A stretch of 64,000 nt of DNA from Alphaproteobacteria bacterium (GTDB taxonomy: Bacteria > Pseudomonadota > Alphaproteobacteria > Sphingomonadales > Sphingomonadaceae), in assembly GCA_005883305.1 (NCBI GenBank), contig VBAC01000002.1, forward strand, positions 114,527-178,526, in the 5' to 3' direction. Positions 1-8,271 of this stretch are shown here, piece after piece. The notes beneath the pieces are model-generated. The model did not search any database, was not told where the DNA came from, and was given only the letters and a program-made list of their open reading frames with translations. Within the stretch, counting starts at the first letter, position 1. The number at the start of each line of letters is the position of its first letter. Made by a program: the position numbers and the translations under genes.

Positions 1-1171
1 TCGAATCCATCTCCAGCGGCCGGTTGGTCGCCTCGGTGACCCGGTAATGGACGATGGCCCCGTTCGGCCCCGCGCCGGAGATGGTATCGAAGCTCAAGTC
101 CCTGAGGTCGCCGCCCTGCTGGCGGAAGTCGTGGAGCTTCGCGGCCGCCGAAAGCTCGTCGACGACGCCCTTCGGCGCTTCGATCGAAAGCCAGTGCAAG
201 AAACGCGACAGCGCCGCGCCGTCGCGCGTCTGGGCCGCGTGGTGGCCGGCGATCTCGGTCTCGTTCTTGATCGCCTTGGGCAGGATCGAGGGATCGCGCT
301 TCGAGACGATCTTCGCCCCGGCCTCCTCCAGCGCCTCGAAGATCGCGGCGACCGAGCGCTCGGGATCGACGGCCACGGTCTTGCCGGCGAGCCTCTTCAG
401 CATCGGCTCGAAATCGCTCCGCTCGTGCACCCGGACGCCGTTGCCGAGATGCTGGCGAACGTCGTCGCCGAGCTTTTCCGAGGCGACGAACAGGTCGGCC
501 GTGCCGTCGTCGTTGACCAGGGCGAAGGACAAGGCGACCGGGGTATGATCGACGTCCTTGCCGCGCACGTTGAACGTCCAGGCGATCGAATCCAGAGCGG
601 CGAGGACGGCGGCGTCCGCCTTCTGCTCCTTCAGCCAATCGGCCATTTCCTGCCGCTTCGCCGCCGAATTCTTGCCGGCATGGGAATCCGGATGGACGAT
701 GAGGCGCGCCGGCGAGGGCTCGGGCTGGTCGTTCCAGACCGCGTCGATCGGGTTCTTGCGCACCGCGACCAGCTCAGCGCCGGTATCGGCAAGCGCCTCG
801 CGCGCCTTCTTCACCCAATCCTTGGTGTGAAGCCAGGGATCGTAGCCGATCCGCCCGCCCTGCGGCGCGTGCGCCTTCAGCCAATCGGCGATGCTGGTTT
901 CGGGCACGGACTGGTAGGACCAGTGAGCGCCGTCGACCTGGTCGCGGACCTGAAGCGTGTAGCGCCCGTCGGTGAAGATCGCCGCCTCCTCCGGCAGGAC
1001 CACGGCCGAGCCGGCCGAGCCCTGGAAGCCTGTCAGCCAGGCGAGGCGCTGGGCGTAGCTGCCGACATATTCGCTCATATGCTCGTCGGTCAGCGGGACG
1101 ACGAAGCCGTCGAGCCGGTCGGCCTTCAATTGCTCGCGCAAGGCGGCGAGGCGGGATTCATAGCTGGACAT
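1..1171 (-). CDS. pepP: Xaa-Pro aminopeptidase (aminopeptidase P family), N-terminal part
   Basis: Partial gene. It starts at the ATG on the minus strand at 1171 and runs off the left edge, giving about 390 residues. The protein begins MSSYESRLAALREQLKAD, has the creatinase-like N-terminal part with WLTGFQGSAGSA and FTDGRYTLQ, and near the edge contains FDTISGAGPNGAIVHYRVTE, which opens the pita-bread catalytic domain of M24B aminopeptidases. The family removes N-terminal residues that precede proline and uses a dinuclear Mn/Co centre. Most of the metal ligands lie outside the window. Full-length relatives of the three-domain type are around 600 residues. It is read away from the oligopeptidase B gene across a 568-bp repeat-bearing spacer. 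Confidence 0.9.
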   Translation of the reverse strand, partial: MSSYESRLAALREQLKADRLDGFVVPLTDEHMSEYVGSYAQRLAWLTGFQGSAGSAVVLPEEAAIFTDGRYTLQVRDQVDGAHWSYQSVPETSIADWLKAHAPQGGRIGYDPWLHTKDWVKKAREALADTGAELVAVRKNPIDAVWNDQPEPSPARLIVHPDSHAGKNSAAKRQEMADWLKEQKADAAVLAALDSIAWTFNVRGKDVDHTPVALSFALVNDDGTADLFVASEKLGDDVRQHLGNGVRVHERSDFEPMLKRLAGKTVAVDPERSVAAIFEALEEAGAKIVSKRDPSILPKAIKNETEIAGHHAAQTRDGAALSRFLHWLSIEAPKGVVDELSAAAKLHDFRQQGGDLRDLSFDTISGAGPNGAIVHYRVTEATNRPLEMDS

Positions 1172-1408
1172 GGGGCGCCTCTAAGCTTGGCTGCGGACGC
1201 CAGCAAGATGGCGGGCCCGCGGCGAACATGAACGGAAGTTTCCGAAGTTTCCGCTTCCATGGAAGAGAAAAAGCGGAGCCTTCCGAGGCCGATTTCGCCC
1301 GCGGAAGGCGGAAACAAGAGGCGGCGGCGAATCGGGCATCGGACATGCGCCGATTATGGCATGAATGCGGGGGTGTAGGAAAATGCAGAGGGGGGTCTGC
1401 ACGATGCC

Positions 1409-1657
1409 GTTCCCCGGCGAAGGCCGGGGCCCAGGAGCCGAAGGCTTTGGGTCCACGTCCCTTGAACCCGGCTCGCGCCGGCCTGGACCCCGGCCTTCGC
1501 CGGGGAACGAGGCAGCCCGACCGTTCCGCTCTCCCCCAGGTGAATGCGCGCCGAGTTCGGGCGCGGCCGGTCCCCGGCCCAGGAGCCGAAGGCTTTCGGC
1601 CCGCGCCGTATCGAGCCCGGCTGGCGCCGGCCTGGGCCCCGGCCTTCGCCGGGGAGC
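1409..1657. repeat. Family A palindromic intergenic repeats, two tandem copies
   Basis: The 568-bp spacer 1172-1739 has no convincing gene but holds two adjacent inverted-repeat units. The first (1409-1508) opens with TTCCCCGGCGAAGGCCGGGG and closes with its reverse complement. The second (1569-1657) has the closing arm complete, but its opening arm has lost the CGAAGGCCGG centre. Both contain CCAGGAGCCGAAGGCTTT inside. The same unit recurs at 31092-31193 and 44062-44218. The upstream flank GTCTGCACGATGCCG is also nearly shared with the copy at 31092, so the mobile unit may be longer than the palindrome. No transposase is associated. Confidence 0.85.
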
Positions 1658-1739
1658 GCAACACGATCGCTGTCCGGCGCATTTGCCTCTGGACGCCCCG
1701 CCGCGTTCCTGCTTTCCCGCGGCGGGAGGGGGATCACCG

Positions 1740-3884
1740 ATGCGCCTTATCGCCGTCTGCCTGATGTTGATCGCCGCGCCGCTCGCCGCGCAAAGCCACG
1801 CGCCAAGGGATGATATGACCAGGACGAACACGCTTCCGCCGCCGCCGATCGCCGAGCAGCGCCCCTATAGCTACGAGCGGCACGGAATCCGCGTCGAGGA
1901 TCCGTATCACTGGCTCAAGGACGAATCCTATCCGGTCGTCGACGATCCGGACGTCCTCGCTTACCTGCGCGCCGAGAATTCCTATTTCGAGGCGGCGATG
2001 GCGCCGCACCGGCCGCTGATCGACACGCTCGTTCGCGAGATGCGCGGACGGATTCCCGAGGACGACAGCTCGGTGCCGCAGCGCGACGGCGACTGGCTCT
2101 ACTGGTGGGCCTTCCGGCCCAGCGCGCAATACCGCACCTGGCATCGCCGGCCTGTCGCCGGCGGCGCCGAGCAGGTGGTGTTCGACGAGGTCGCGGAAGC
2201 CGCGGGCAAGCAATATTTCCGCCTCGGCGCCCTCTCGGTCAGCCCCGACGGGCGCTACGCCGCGACTTTGGTCGACGACAACGGCTCCGAGCGCTTCCGC
2301 TTGAGCATCCGCGAGATCGCCACCGGCCGCGACGTCGAGACGGTCAGCGAGGTCGGCATCGGCCAGCCGGTCTGGACCGCCGACAGCCGCGCCCTCGTCT
2401 TCACCGAGGTCAACGACCAGTGGCGATCCTACCGCGCGCGCCTCCACCGGCTCGGCACTCCCGCGTCGCAAGACCGGACGCTCTATGAGGAGACGCAGAA
2501 CGTCGCCTTCACCGTGGACGTCGGCCGGACGCAGGACCGGCGCTACATCCTCATTTCCACCGGGGAGAACAGCTCGAACGAGGTGCGCTTCGTCCCCGCC
2601 GACAATCCCGAGGCGCCGCCGGTGCTGATCGCGGCGCGCCGGCCGCTGATCCAATATTCGGTCGATTCCAGCCACGACAAGCTGTGGATCCTGACCAACG
2701 ACGACCATGTGAACTTCCGAATCGCCGAGGCCGATCCGGGGAATCCGGGCGAATGGCGGACGGTGATCGCGGGCTCCGACCGAGTCTATCTGCGTGGCCT
2801 CACAGCGTTCCGCGACCATCTCGTGGTCAGCGAGCGGGTCGACGGCCTCGATCAGGTTCGCCTGCGCGGCTATGACGGGAGCGAGCGGCGCATTCCCTTC
2901 ACGGAGGCCGCCTACAGCGCCGGCCTCTCCGGCAATCCGGAATATGCGCCGAGCGCCTATCGCCTGTCCTACAGCTCGATGGTCACGCCGCCGACCGTCT
3001 ACGACTATCATCCGGCCCAGAACCGGCTGGAGACGCTGAAGGTCCAGGCGATCCCTTCGGGCTACGATCCCAGCCAGTACGTCACCGAGCGTATCATGGT
3101 CCCGTCGCGCGACGGCCGGCGCATCCCGGTCTCGATCGTCTATCGCCGCGGCTTCGAGCGGAACGGCGAGGGCCGTCTCTTCCTCTATTCCTACGGCTCC
3201 TACGGCTATGCCACTCCGCCCTCCTTCAGCGCCAACCGGATCAGCCTGCTCGACCGCGGCTACGCCTATGCCATCGCCCATATCCGCGGCGGCGACGAGC
3301 TCGGCTACGACTGGTATTTGCAGGGCAAGCTCGACCGGCGGACCAACACGTTCAACGATTTCGTCGACGCCGCCCGGGGCCTGATCGCGGAGCGCTACAC
3401 GCGGGCCGGGCGGATCGCCATCGCGGGGCGTTCGGCCGGGGGCGAGCTGATGGGCGCGGTGGTCAATTCCAATCCCGGATTGTGGGGGGCTGTGATCGCC
3501 GACGTGCCCTTCGTCGACGTTCTCAACACGATGCAGGACGAAAGCCTTCCGCTGACCCCGGGCGAGTGGAACGAATGGGGCAATCCGATCGCCGACGCGG
3601 GCGTGTTCCGCTACATGCAGAGCTACAGCCCCTACGACAACGTGCGGCCCCAGGCCTATCCGCCGATGCTCATCTCGGGCGGGCTCAACGATCCGCGCGT
3701 GACCTATTGGGAGCCGGCCAAATGGGCGGCGCGCCTGAGGGCCATGCGCACCGACGACAATCTCCAGCTGCTCAAGATCAACATGGGCGCGGGCCATGGC
3801 GGGCGCACCGGGCGCTGGACCGCGCTCGAGGAGACGGCAGAGGAATATGCCTTTATGCTGACTCAGATGGGCTCGGGGGAGTGA
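1740..3884 (+). CDS. ptrB: Oligopeptidase B (S9A prolyl oligopeptidase family), exported
   Basis: A serine peptidase of 714 residues that cleaves short peptides after basic residues. The ATG at 1740 is preferred to upstream in-frame starts because those translate the repeat region and because it gives a clear signal peptide (MRLIAVCLMLIAAPLAAQS). An alternative ATG lies at about residue 26. Residues about 30-420 form the beta-propeller part, starting with the typical RVEDPYHWLKD. The C-terminal alpha/beta hydrolase domain carries the nucleophile Ser565 in GRSAGGELMG, the acid in GGLNDPRVTYWEP and the His in NMGAGHGG, all intact. The signal peptide implies a periplasmic enzyme, unlike the cytoplasmic E. 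coli protease II. The next gene begins 1 bp after the stop, so the two are probably co-transcribed. Confidence 0.93.
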   Translation: MRLIAVCLMLIAAPLAAQSHAPRDDMTRTNTLPPPPIAEQRPYSYERHGIRVEDPYHWLKDESYPVVDDPDVLAYLRAENSYFEAAMAPHRPLIDTLVREMRGRIPEDDSSVPQRDGDWLYWWAFRPSAQYRTWHRRPVAGGAEQVVFDEVAEAAGKQYFRLGALSVSPDGRYAATLVDDNGSERFRLSIREIATGRDVETVSEVGIGQPVWTADSRALVFTEVNDQWRSYRARLHRLGTPASQDRTLYEETQNVAFTVDVGRTQDRRYILISTGENSSNEVRFVPADNPEAPPVLIAARRPLIQYSVDSSHDKLWILTNDDHVNFRIAEADPGNPGEWRTVIAGSDRVYLRGLTAFRDHLVVSERVDGLDQVRLRGYDGSERRIPFTEAAYSAGLSGNPEYAPSAYRLSYSSMVTPPTVYDYHPAQNRLETLKVQAIPSGYDPSQYVTERIMVPSRDGRRIPVSIVYRRGFERNGEGRLFLYSYGSYGYATPPSFSANRISLLDRGYAYAIAHIRGGDELGYDWYLQGKLDRRTNTFNDFVDAARGLIAERYTRAGRIAIAGRSAGGELMGAVVNSNPGLWGAVIADVPFVDVLNTMQDESLPLTPGEWNEWGNPIADAGVFRYMQSYSPYDNVRPQAYPPMLISGGLNDPRVTYWEPAKWAARLRAMRTDDNLQLLKINMGAGHGGRTGRWTALEETAEEYAFMLTQMGSGE

Positions 3885-3885
3885 G

Positions 3886-4281
3886 GTGACTCCGTTCGAG
3901 CTTCGGATCACCGCGGGGCAAGCGGACATCGACGAGCTCGGCCACGTCAACAATGCCGCCTGGGTGCGCTGGATCCAGGACGTGGCGACCGCCCATTGGC
4001 GGGCGGTGTCGGACCCGGCCCATGTCGAGGCCTATGTCTGGGTCGTGATCCGGCACGAGATCGATTATCTCCGCGCCGTGCTTCCCGGCGAGACGGTGAC
4101 GGCGCGCACCTGGGTGGGCGAAGCGCCGAAGGGCGCGCGCTTCGACCGGCACGTCGAATTCGTCGGGGAGGACGGCAAGCCGCGGGTGCGCGCGCGGACG
4201 ACCTGGGCGATGCTCGACAGGGCGACCGGGCGTCCGTTGAGGGTGCCGGGCGAGGTGGCGGCGCCGTTCCTGGGAGCATGA
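3886..4281 (+). CDS. Acyl-CoA thioesterase, 4HBT hotdog family
   Basis: A 131-residue single hotdog-domain protein. GTG is the start and overlaps nothing; a GGGGGAG stretch just upstream fits a ribosome binding site. The N-terminal motif DELGHVNNAAWVRWIQD is the active-site region of the 4-hydroxybenzoyl-CoA thioesterase family (Asp and Asn with the helix that holds the thioester). Further on, DYLRAVLPGETVTARTWV is the central beta-sheet. The likely reaction is hydrolysis of an acyl- or aryl-CoA; the substrate cannot be read from the sequence. It follows the oligopeptidase gene by 1 bp, which suggests one transcript, although the two activities have no obvious link. Confidence 0.85.
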   Translation: MTPFELRITAGQADIDELGHVNNAAWVRWIQDVATAHWRAVSDPAHVEAYVWVVIRHEIDYLRAVLPGETVTARTWVGEAPKGARFDRHVEFVGEDGKPRVRARTTWAMLDRATGRPLRVPGEVAAPFLGA

Positions 4282-4335
4282 TCGGCCATGCTGCGGAGCC
4301 GGGCAGTCAAAGGCGATCATGCGAGAAATTTCAGA

Positions 4336-4447
4336 GTCATCCCGGCGAAGGCCGGGACCCATGAACGCGGTGTTCGGTGAAAAGACCTAGGTTTGCGCTT
4401 CTCCTGGATCCAAGGTGTTCATGGGTCCCGGCCTTCGCCGGGATGAC
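4336..4447. repeat. Family B palindromic intergenic repeat
   Basis: An inverted repeat with arms GTCATCCCGGCGAAGGCCGG and its reverse complement around a centre containing CCCATGAAC and GTGTTCGGTG. The second copy is at 44320-44470. Homology with that copy extends upstream (GCGAGAAATTTCAGA just before the left arm) and downstream into the bases before the next stop codon, so the unit is about 170 bp. Each copy abuts the 3' end of a minus-strand gene. Confidence 0.85.
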
Positions 4448-4495
4448 TCATTGGGATTCCCACTCCAAAGGGGAACTTCCAATCGAGGCCGTTCC

Positions 4496-5146
4496 TCAGC
4501 TGAAATCGCGGACCGCGGCGACGATCCCGGGATAGGCCTTTGCGCTGACGGCGAAGCCCATGTGGCTGCAGTCCAGCTCGAGCTCGGCGTCCCGCTGTTC
4601 GGGCGTGCCGCGCGCTCCCGCCGGGGCGACGATTCCGTCGCGGCGGGACCAGATGGCGAGAGTCGGCACCGGCGGCTTCGTCTCCGGGTCCTTGTCGATC
4701 GGCGGGCGGTTGACCGGATGGCCGGCCACCCATTCGTAGAGCCGCCAGACATTGTTGTTCCTGCGCCGGTCGCCGGAGAAAGGCGAGCCGAGCGTGATCA
4801 CCTTCTCGACCAGCTCCGGCCGCTCCTGGGCGACGACCCGGGCGTAGATTCCTCCGAGGCTCCAGCCGACCAGGATCACCTTTCGGCCTTCGCCGAACCG
4901 CTCGACCCCCTCCGCGATGCGATCGACGATGGTCTCGGTCACCCCGCGGTTGAGCCCCATTCCCCATCCCGTGACCCTGAAGCCCGCCTGCCCAAGCGCG
5001 CGCTGGAGCCCGAGCGTCGTCCGGTCGGCGGCGAGGAAGCCGGGGATCACCATCACCCTCGGCCCATCGGCGGGGCCGCGCTCGCCCAGCGCCCCGAAGG
5101 CGCGGTACATCCGCGCGGCGAGCGCCGCCGCCTCGCGCATACGCAT
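4496..5146 (-). CDS. Alpha/beta hydrolase
   Basis: A 216-residue alpha/beta-fold protein. The visible elements are a beta-strand with VMVIPGFLAA (oxyanion region), the nucleophile elbow VGWSLGGIYA, a loop with WSRRDGIVAP that may carry the acid, and a C-terminal CSHMGF with the catalytic His. It has no signal peptide and resembles the esterase/lipase-like hydrolases of unknown substrate. It lies 31 bp downstream of serS on the same strand and may be read through from it. The start at 5146 is the first ATG; MYRAFG a little further in is an alternative. The 3' end abuts the family B repeat unit. Confidence 0.82.
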   Translation of the reverse strand: MRMREAAALAARMYRAFGALGERGPADGPRVMVIPGFLAADRTTLGLQRALGQAGFRVTGWGMGLNRGVTETIVDRIAEGVERFGEGRKVILVGWSLGGIYARVVAQERPELVEKVITLGSPFSGDRRRNNNVWRLYEWVAGHPVNRPPIDKDPETKPPVPTLAIWSRRDGIVAPAGARGTPEQRDAELELDCSHMGFAVSAKAYPGIVAAVRDFS

Positions 5147-5177
5147 CCAGCCGGGAGGCGCCTTGTCGTCGCGGCGC

Positions 5178-6437
5178 CTAGAGATAATCGCCGCCCATCA
5201 GCGCCCTCAGCGGCTCGGGCAGCTTGACCCGGCCGTCGGCTTTCTGGTGGTTCTCGAGCAGGGGGACGAGGATCCGCGGGGAGGCGAGCGCGGTGTTGTT
5301 GAGCGTGTGGCAGAAGCGGACCTTGCGCTCCTCGTCGCGCCAGCGAAGGTTGGCGCGGCGCGCCTGCCAGTCGTGAAGCGTCGAGCAGCTGTGGGTCTCG
5401 CGATACTTGCCCAAAGAGGGCACCCAGCTCTCGATGTCGTTCATCCGGAACTTGCCGTTGCCCATGTCCCCGGTCGAGGCCTCGATCACCTGGTAGGGGA
5501 TTTCGAGCGCCTTCAGCATGCCCTCGGCATTGGCGAGCAGGCGCTGGTGCCAGCGCGCGCTCTCCTCCGCGTCGTCGCGGCAGATGATATATTGCTCCAG
5601 CTTGTAGAATTGGTGGACCCGAAGCAGGCCGCGAACGTCGCGGCCGGCGCTCCCCGCCTCGCGGCGGAAGCAGGGGGAATAGCCGGCGTAGAGGATCGGA
5701 AGCTTGTCCGCCTCGATCACCTCGCCGCTGTGCAGGGAGGTGAGCGCGATCTCCCCCGTTCCGGCGAGATAGAGATCGTCGGCGGGCATGTGATAGGCTT
5801 CTTCCTCGTGCCCCGGGAAATGGCCGGTGGCGACGAAGGCCTGCGGCCGGGCCAGCGCGGGGACGGTCATCAGGGTGAAGCCGTCCGCGGCGAGGCGCTG
5901 CTGGGCCCAGAGCATCAGCGCCTGCTCGAGCATCGCGAGGCGCCCCTTGAGGCAATAGGTGCGCGATCCCGCCACCTGGGTGATCCGCGCGAGATCGGCC
6001 CAGTCGTTCTTTTCGATCAGGGCGACATGGTCGAGCGGCTCGAAATCGAAGGCGGGGATCGTCCCCTCCTGGCGGACGACGATGTTGAAGCTCTCGTCGG
6101 GCCCGACCGGGGCGCCCTCCCAGGGGATGTTGGGCACGCGCAGCAGCAAGGCGTCGAGCGCGGCCTGCTTCTCGCCGAGCGCGCCTTCGATTTCCGCTAT
6201 TTCCGCGCCGATCGCCTTGGCCTTGGCGCCGAGCGCGGGGCGCTCCTCGGGCGCGGCGCTCTTGAAGCCGTCGCTGATCGCGTTGCGCTCGGCCCTGAGG
6301 GTGTCGGCCCGGGTCTTCAGCGTGCGCACCTCGCCGTCGAGCGCGAGCAGCGTATCGAGGTCGAGCGCAACGTTCTTGTCGGCGATCGCCCTGGCGACCA
6401 CGGCCGGATTCTCGCGAATGTAATGAAGGCTGAGCAT
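5178..6437 (-). CDS. serS: Seryl-tRNA synthetase
   Basis: A class II aminoacyl-tRNA synthetase of 419 residues, the usual length, charging tRNA-Ser with serine in the cytoplasm. Residues 1-110 form the long antiparallel coiled-coil arm that contacts the tRNA extra arm (MLSLHYIRENPAVVARAIAD onward). The catalytic core shows GTGEIALTSLH, motif 2 in SPCFRREAGSAGRDVRGLLR and motif 3 in NTALASPRILVPLLEN. The ATG at 6437 is the standard start. It is the first gene of a minus-strand unit with the alpha/beta hydrolase downstream. A cognate tRNA-Ser(GCT) lies in the same window at 27099-27191. Confidence 0.97.
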   Translation of the reverse strand: MLSLHYIRENPAVVARAIADKNVALDLDTLLALDGEVRTLKTRADTLRAERNAISDGFKSAAPEERPALGAKAKAIGAEIAEIEGALGEKQAALDALLLRVPNIPWEGAPVGPDESFNIVVRQEGTIPAFDFEPLDHVALIEKNDWADLARITQVAGSRTYCLKGRLAMLEQALMLWAQQRLAADGFTLMTVPALARPQAFVATGHFPGHEEEAYHMPADDLYLAGTGEIALTSLHSGEVIEADKLPILYAGYSPCFRREAGSAGRDVRGLLRVHQFYKLEQYIICRDDAEESARWHQRLLANAEGMLKALEIPYQVIEASTGDMGNGKFRMNDIESWVPSLGKYRETHSCSTLHDWQARRANLRWRDEERKVRFCHTLNNTALASPRILVPLLENHQKADGRVKLPEPLRALMGGDYL

Positions 6438-6603
6438 GGTGGCCTAATGCCGGGGCGACGCTCCCTCTGTCAAAGGCGGATTCCGCAGTGCATGGGGAAC
6501 CGATCCCGGGGCGAATTCGCTTTAACGACCTAATTTATGCTAAGATCGCCGCGCACCGACCGAAATGGGGGGAACGCGAGACTATCGTTAGCGAGGGTGG
6601 GGC

Positions 6604-8121
6604 ATGAACGATCTGTCGAACGGGGCGGGAAAGAGGCAAGCCGAGACGGCGCTGAGCCTCGACGCCTTCTACAGGGCGCTGTTCGGCCATCCCAATTTCC
6701 TGGTCTACGTCATCCGGGTGCTGCCCGACGGCTCGTTCCTGTTCGAGGACGCCAATCAGCCCGTCGCCGAGCTCGCCAACCGGCCGCTCGACGAGGTGAT
6801 CGGAGCGCGCCCGGGCGATTGCCTGGTGCCGGAGATCGCCGAATGCCTCGAGGCGAACCTCGCCCTTTGCGTCGAGACCGGCGAGCCGCGGGTGTACGAG
6901 CGGAGCATCGACATGCCGGACGGCCGGCTGTCGTGGAAGACCAACCTTCTCCCGGCGAGCGAGGGCGGCGGCCCCCTGCGCCATGTCGTCGGGGTGACCC
7001 GAGACGTCACGTTCGAGCGCACTCTCGCGGGAATCGCGGACAACAGCCAGGCGCTGATCCGGAGCCTCGGCGACGCCACCTCCAACGTCATCTACTTGTT
7101 CGACCTCAAGAGCCGGGGAATCCGCTTCTCGACCGGCCAACACAACATGCCGCTCGGCTACGATCCGGCGGAAATCGCCGAAATGGGCGACCAGATGATC
7201 CCGCGGCTGATTCATCCCGACGACGTGGCGACGGTCCAGGAGCATGTCGCCGGCCTGGCCAACCTGCCTGACGGCGAGATCGCGACGGTCGGCTACCGCG
7301 TGCTCCACCGCAACGGGCGCTACCGCCATCATTTGAGCCGAAACATCGTCTTCAGCCGCGACTCCGCCGGCGACGCCGAGCTGGTGCTCGGAGTGGCCGA
7401 GGACAGCACCGACCAGGACCGGATGGAGGAGGAGGTCCGCGCGCTTTCCGAGCGGCTGCTCACCCTGCAGATCGAGGAGCGGCGGCGGATCGCCCAGGAA
7501 TTGCACGATAGCACCGCCCAGCATTTGACGGCCGCCGGCCTGGCGCTTGCACGCCTGGTGGTCAACCTGCCCGAAATGGACCCGGGTAGCGAGCAAGCCG
7601 CGCAGCTCGGCCAGGCGCGCGCGGACATCGAGGCTTCGCTGCATGAGGCCAAGCAGGAGATCCGGGTCCTTTCCTACCTCCTCCACCCGCCGGTGATCGA
7701 AAGCCACGGGCTGAGGGAGGCCGTTCGGAATTTCGCTTTGGGCTTCGGCGACCGGGCCGGCCTCGAGGTCGAGGTCCGCATCGGCGAGGGGACGGAGCTG
7801 ATCGACGACGACGTCTCGATCGCCCTGTTCCGGGTCTGTCAGGAGGCGCTCGCCAACGTTCACCGTCACGCGCGCGCGACCCAGGTAACCGTCGCGCTGG
7901 AGATCGAACAATCGACCATCAGCCTCTGCGTGCGCGACAATGGCATCGGCTTCGACCAGTCGACGCTGAGCGCCGCCGCCCAGTCCGGAATCGGCCTGGC
8001 AGGCATGCGCGAGCGAATGACCCGCCTGGGCGGCTCGGTCCAGATAGGCGGGAGCGGCCGAGGCACCAGCCTTACCGCCACGGTTCCCCGTCCCGCCCAG
8101 ATACGGCCCTCCGCGAGCTAG
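6604..8121 (+). CDS. PAS-domain sensor histidine kinase, NarL/HisKA_3 type
   Basis: A soluble sensor kinase of 505 residues with no obvious membrane segment. Two PAS-like regions occupy about residues 20-135 and 150-270. The HisKA_3 dimerisation and phosphoacceptor helix carries His301 in RRIAQELHDSTAQHL. The ATPase domain has CQEALANVHRHA (N box), DNGIGF (G1) and GIGLAGMRERM plus GRGTSLT (G2). Kinases of this class signal to LuxR/NarL-type response regulators, but none is encoded next to it. Because it lies directly upstream of the PQQ-dehydrogenase block on the same strand, control of alcohol oxidation is a reasonable inference, as seen for kinase-controlled quinoprotein systems, but this is not shown by the sequence. 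The 166-bp spacer from serS should hold its promoter. Confidence 0.88.
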   Translation: MNDLSNGAGKRQAETALSLDAFYRALFGHPNFLVYVIRVLPDGSFLFEDANQPVAELANRPLDEVIGARPGDCLVPEIAECLEANLALCVETGEPRVYERSIDMPDGRLSWKTNLLPASEGGGPLRHVVGVTRDVTFERTLAGIADNSQALIRSLGDATSNVIYLFDLKSRGIRFSTGQHNMPLGYDPAEIAEMGDQMIPRLIHPDDVATVQEHVAGLANLPDGEIATVGYRVLHRNGRYRHHLSRNIVFSRDSAGDAELVLGVAEDSTDQDRMEEEVRALSERLLTLQIEERRRIAQELHDSTAQHLTAAGLALARLVVNLPEMDPGSEQAAQLGQARADIEASLHEAKQEIRVLSYLLHPPVIESHGLREAVRNFALGFGDRAGLEVEVRIGEGTELIDDDVSIALFRVCQEALANVHRHARATQVTVALEIEQSTISLCVRDNGIGFDQSTLSAAAQSGIGLAGMRERMTRLGGSVQIGGSGRGTSLTATVPRPAQIRPSAS

Positions 8122-8271
8122 CTGAAGGGGACGCGAAGCGAATGGCGCTGAATCCGCCGTGGTCGCTCGATCTCGATCCGGGGTTCGTTTCCTCATTCCC
8201 GCCTCATATCGACCCTCCGTGCCGAGCCGCTTGACCCGGAACCGGCCCTTTCGGGTATCGTTCGGTTCGTG

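Noticed and set aside
47..1231. 394-residue forward ORF
   Set aside because: Its translation is antisense to the Xaa-Pro aminopeptidase on the minus strand, whose conserved motifs are clear; the composition (Arg/Gly/Leu/Asp-rich) is that of a shadow frame.
1409..1657. Possible CRISPR array
   Set aside because: The repeats are inverted, of uneven length and without regular spacers; no cas genes are present. No CRISPR array was seen anywhere in the window.
1365..1739. N-terminal extension of oligopeptidase B
   Set aside because: It translates the family A repeats and hides the signal peptide that begins at 1740.
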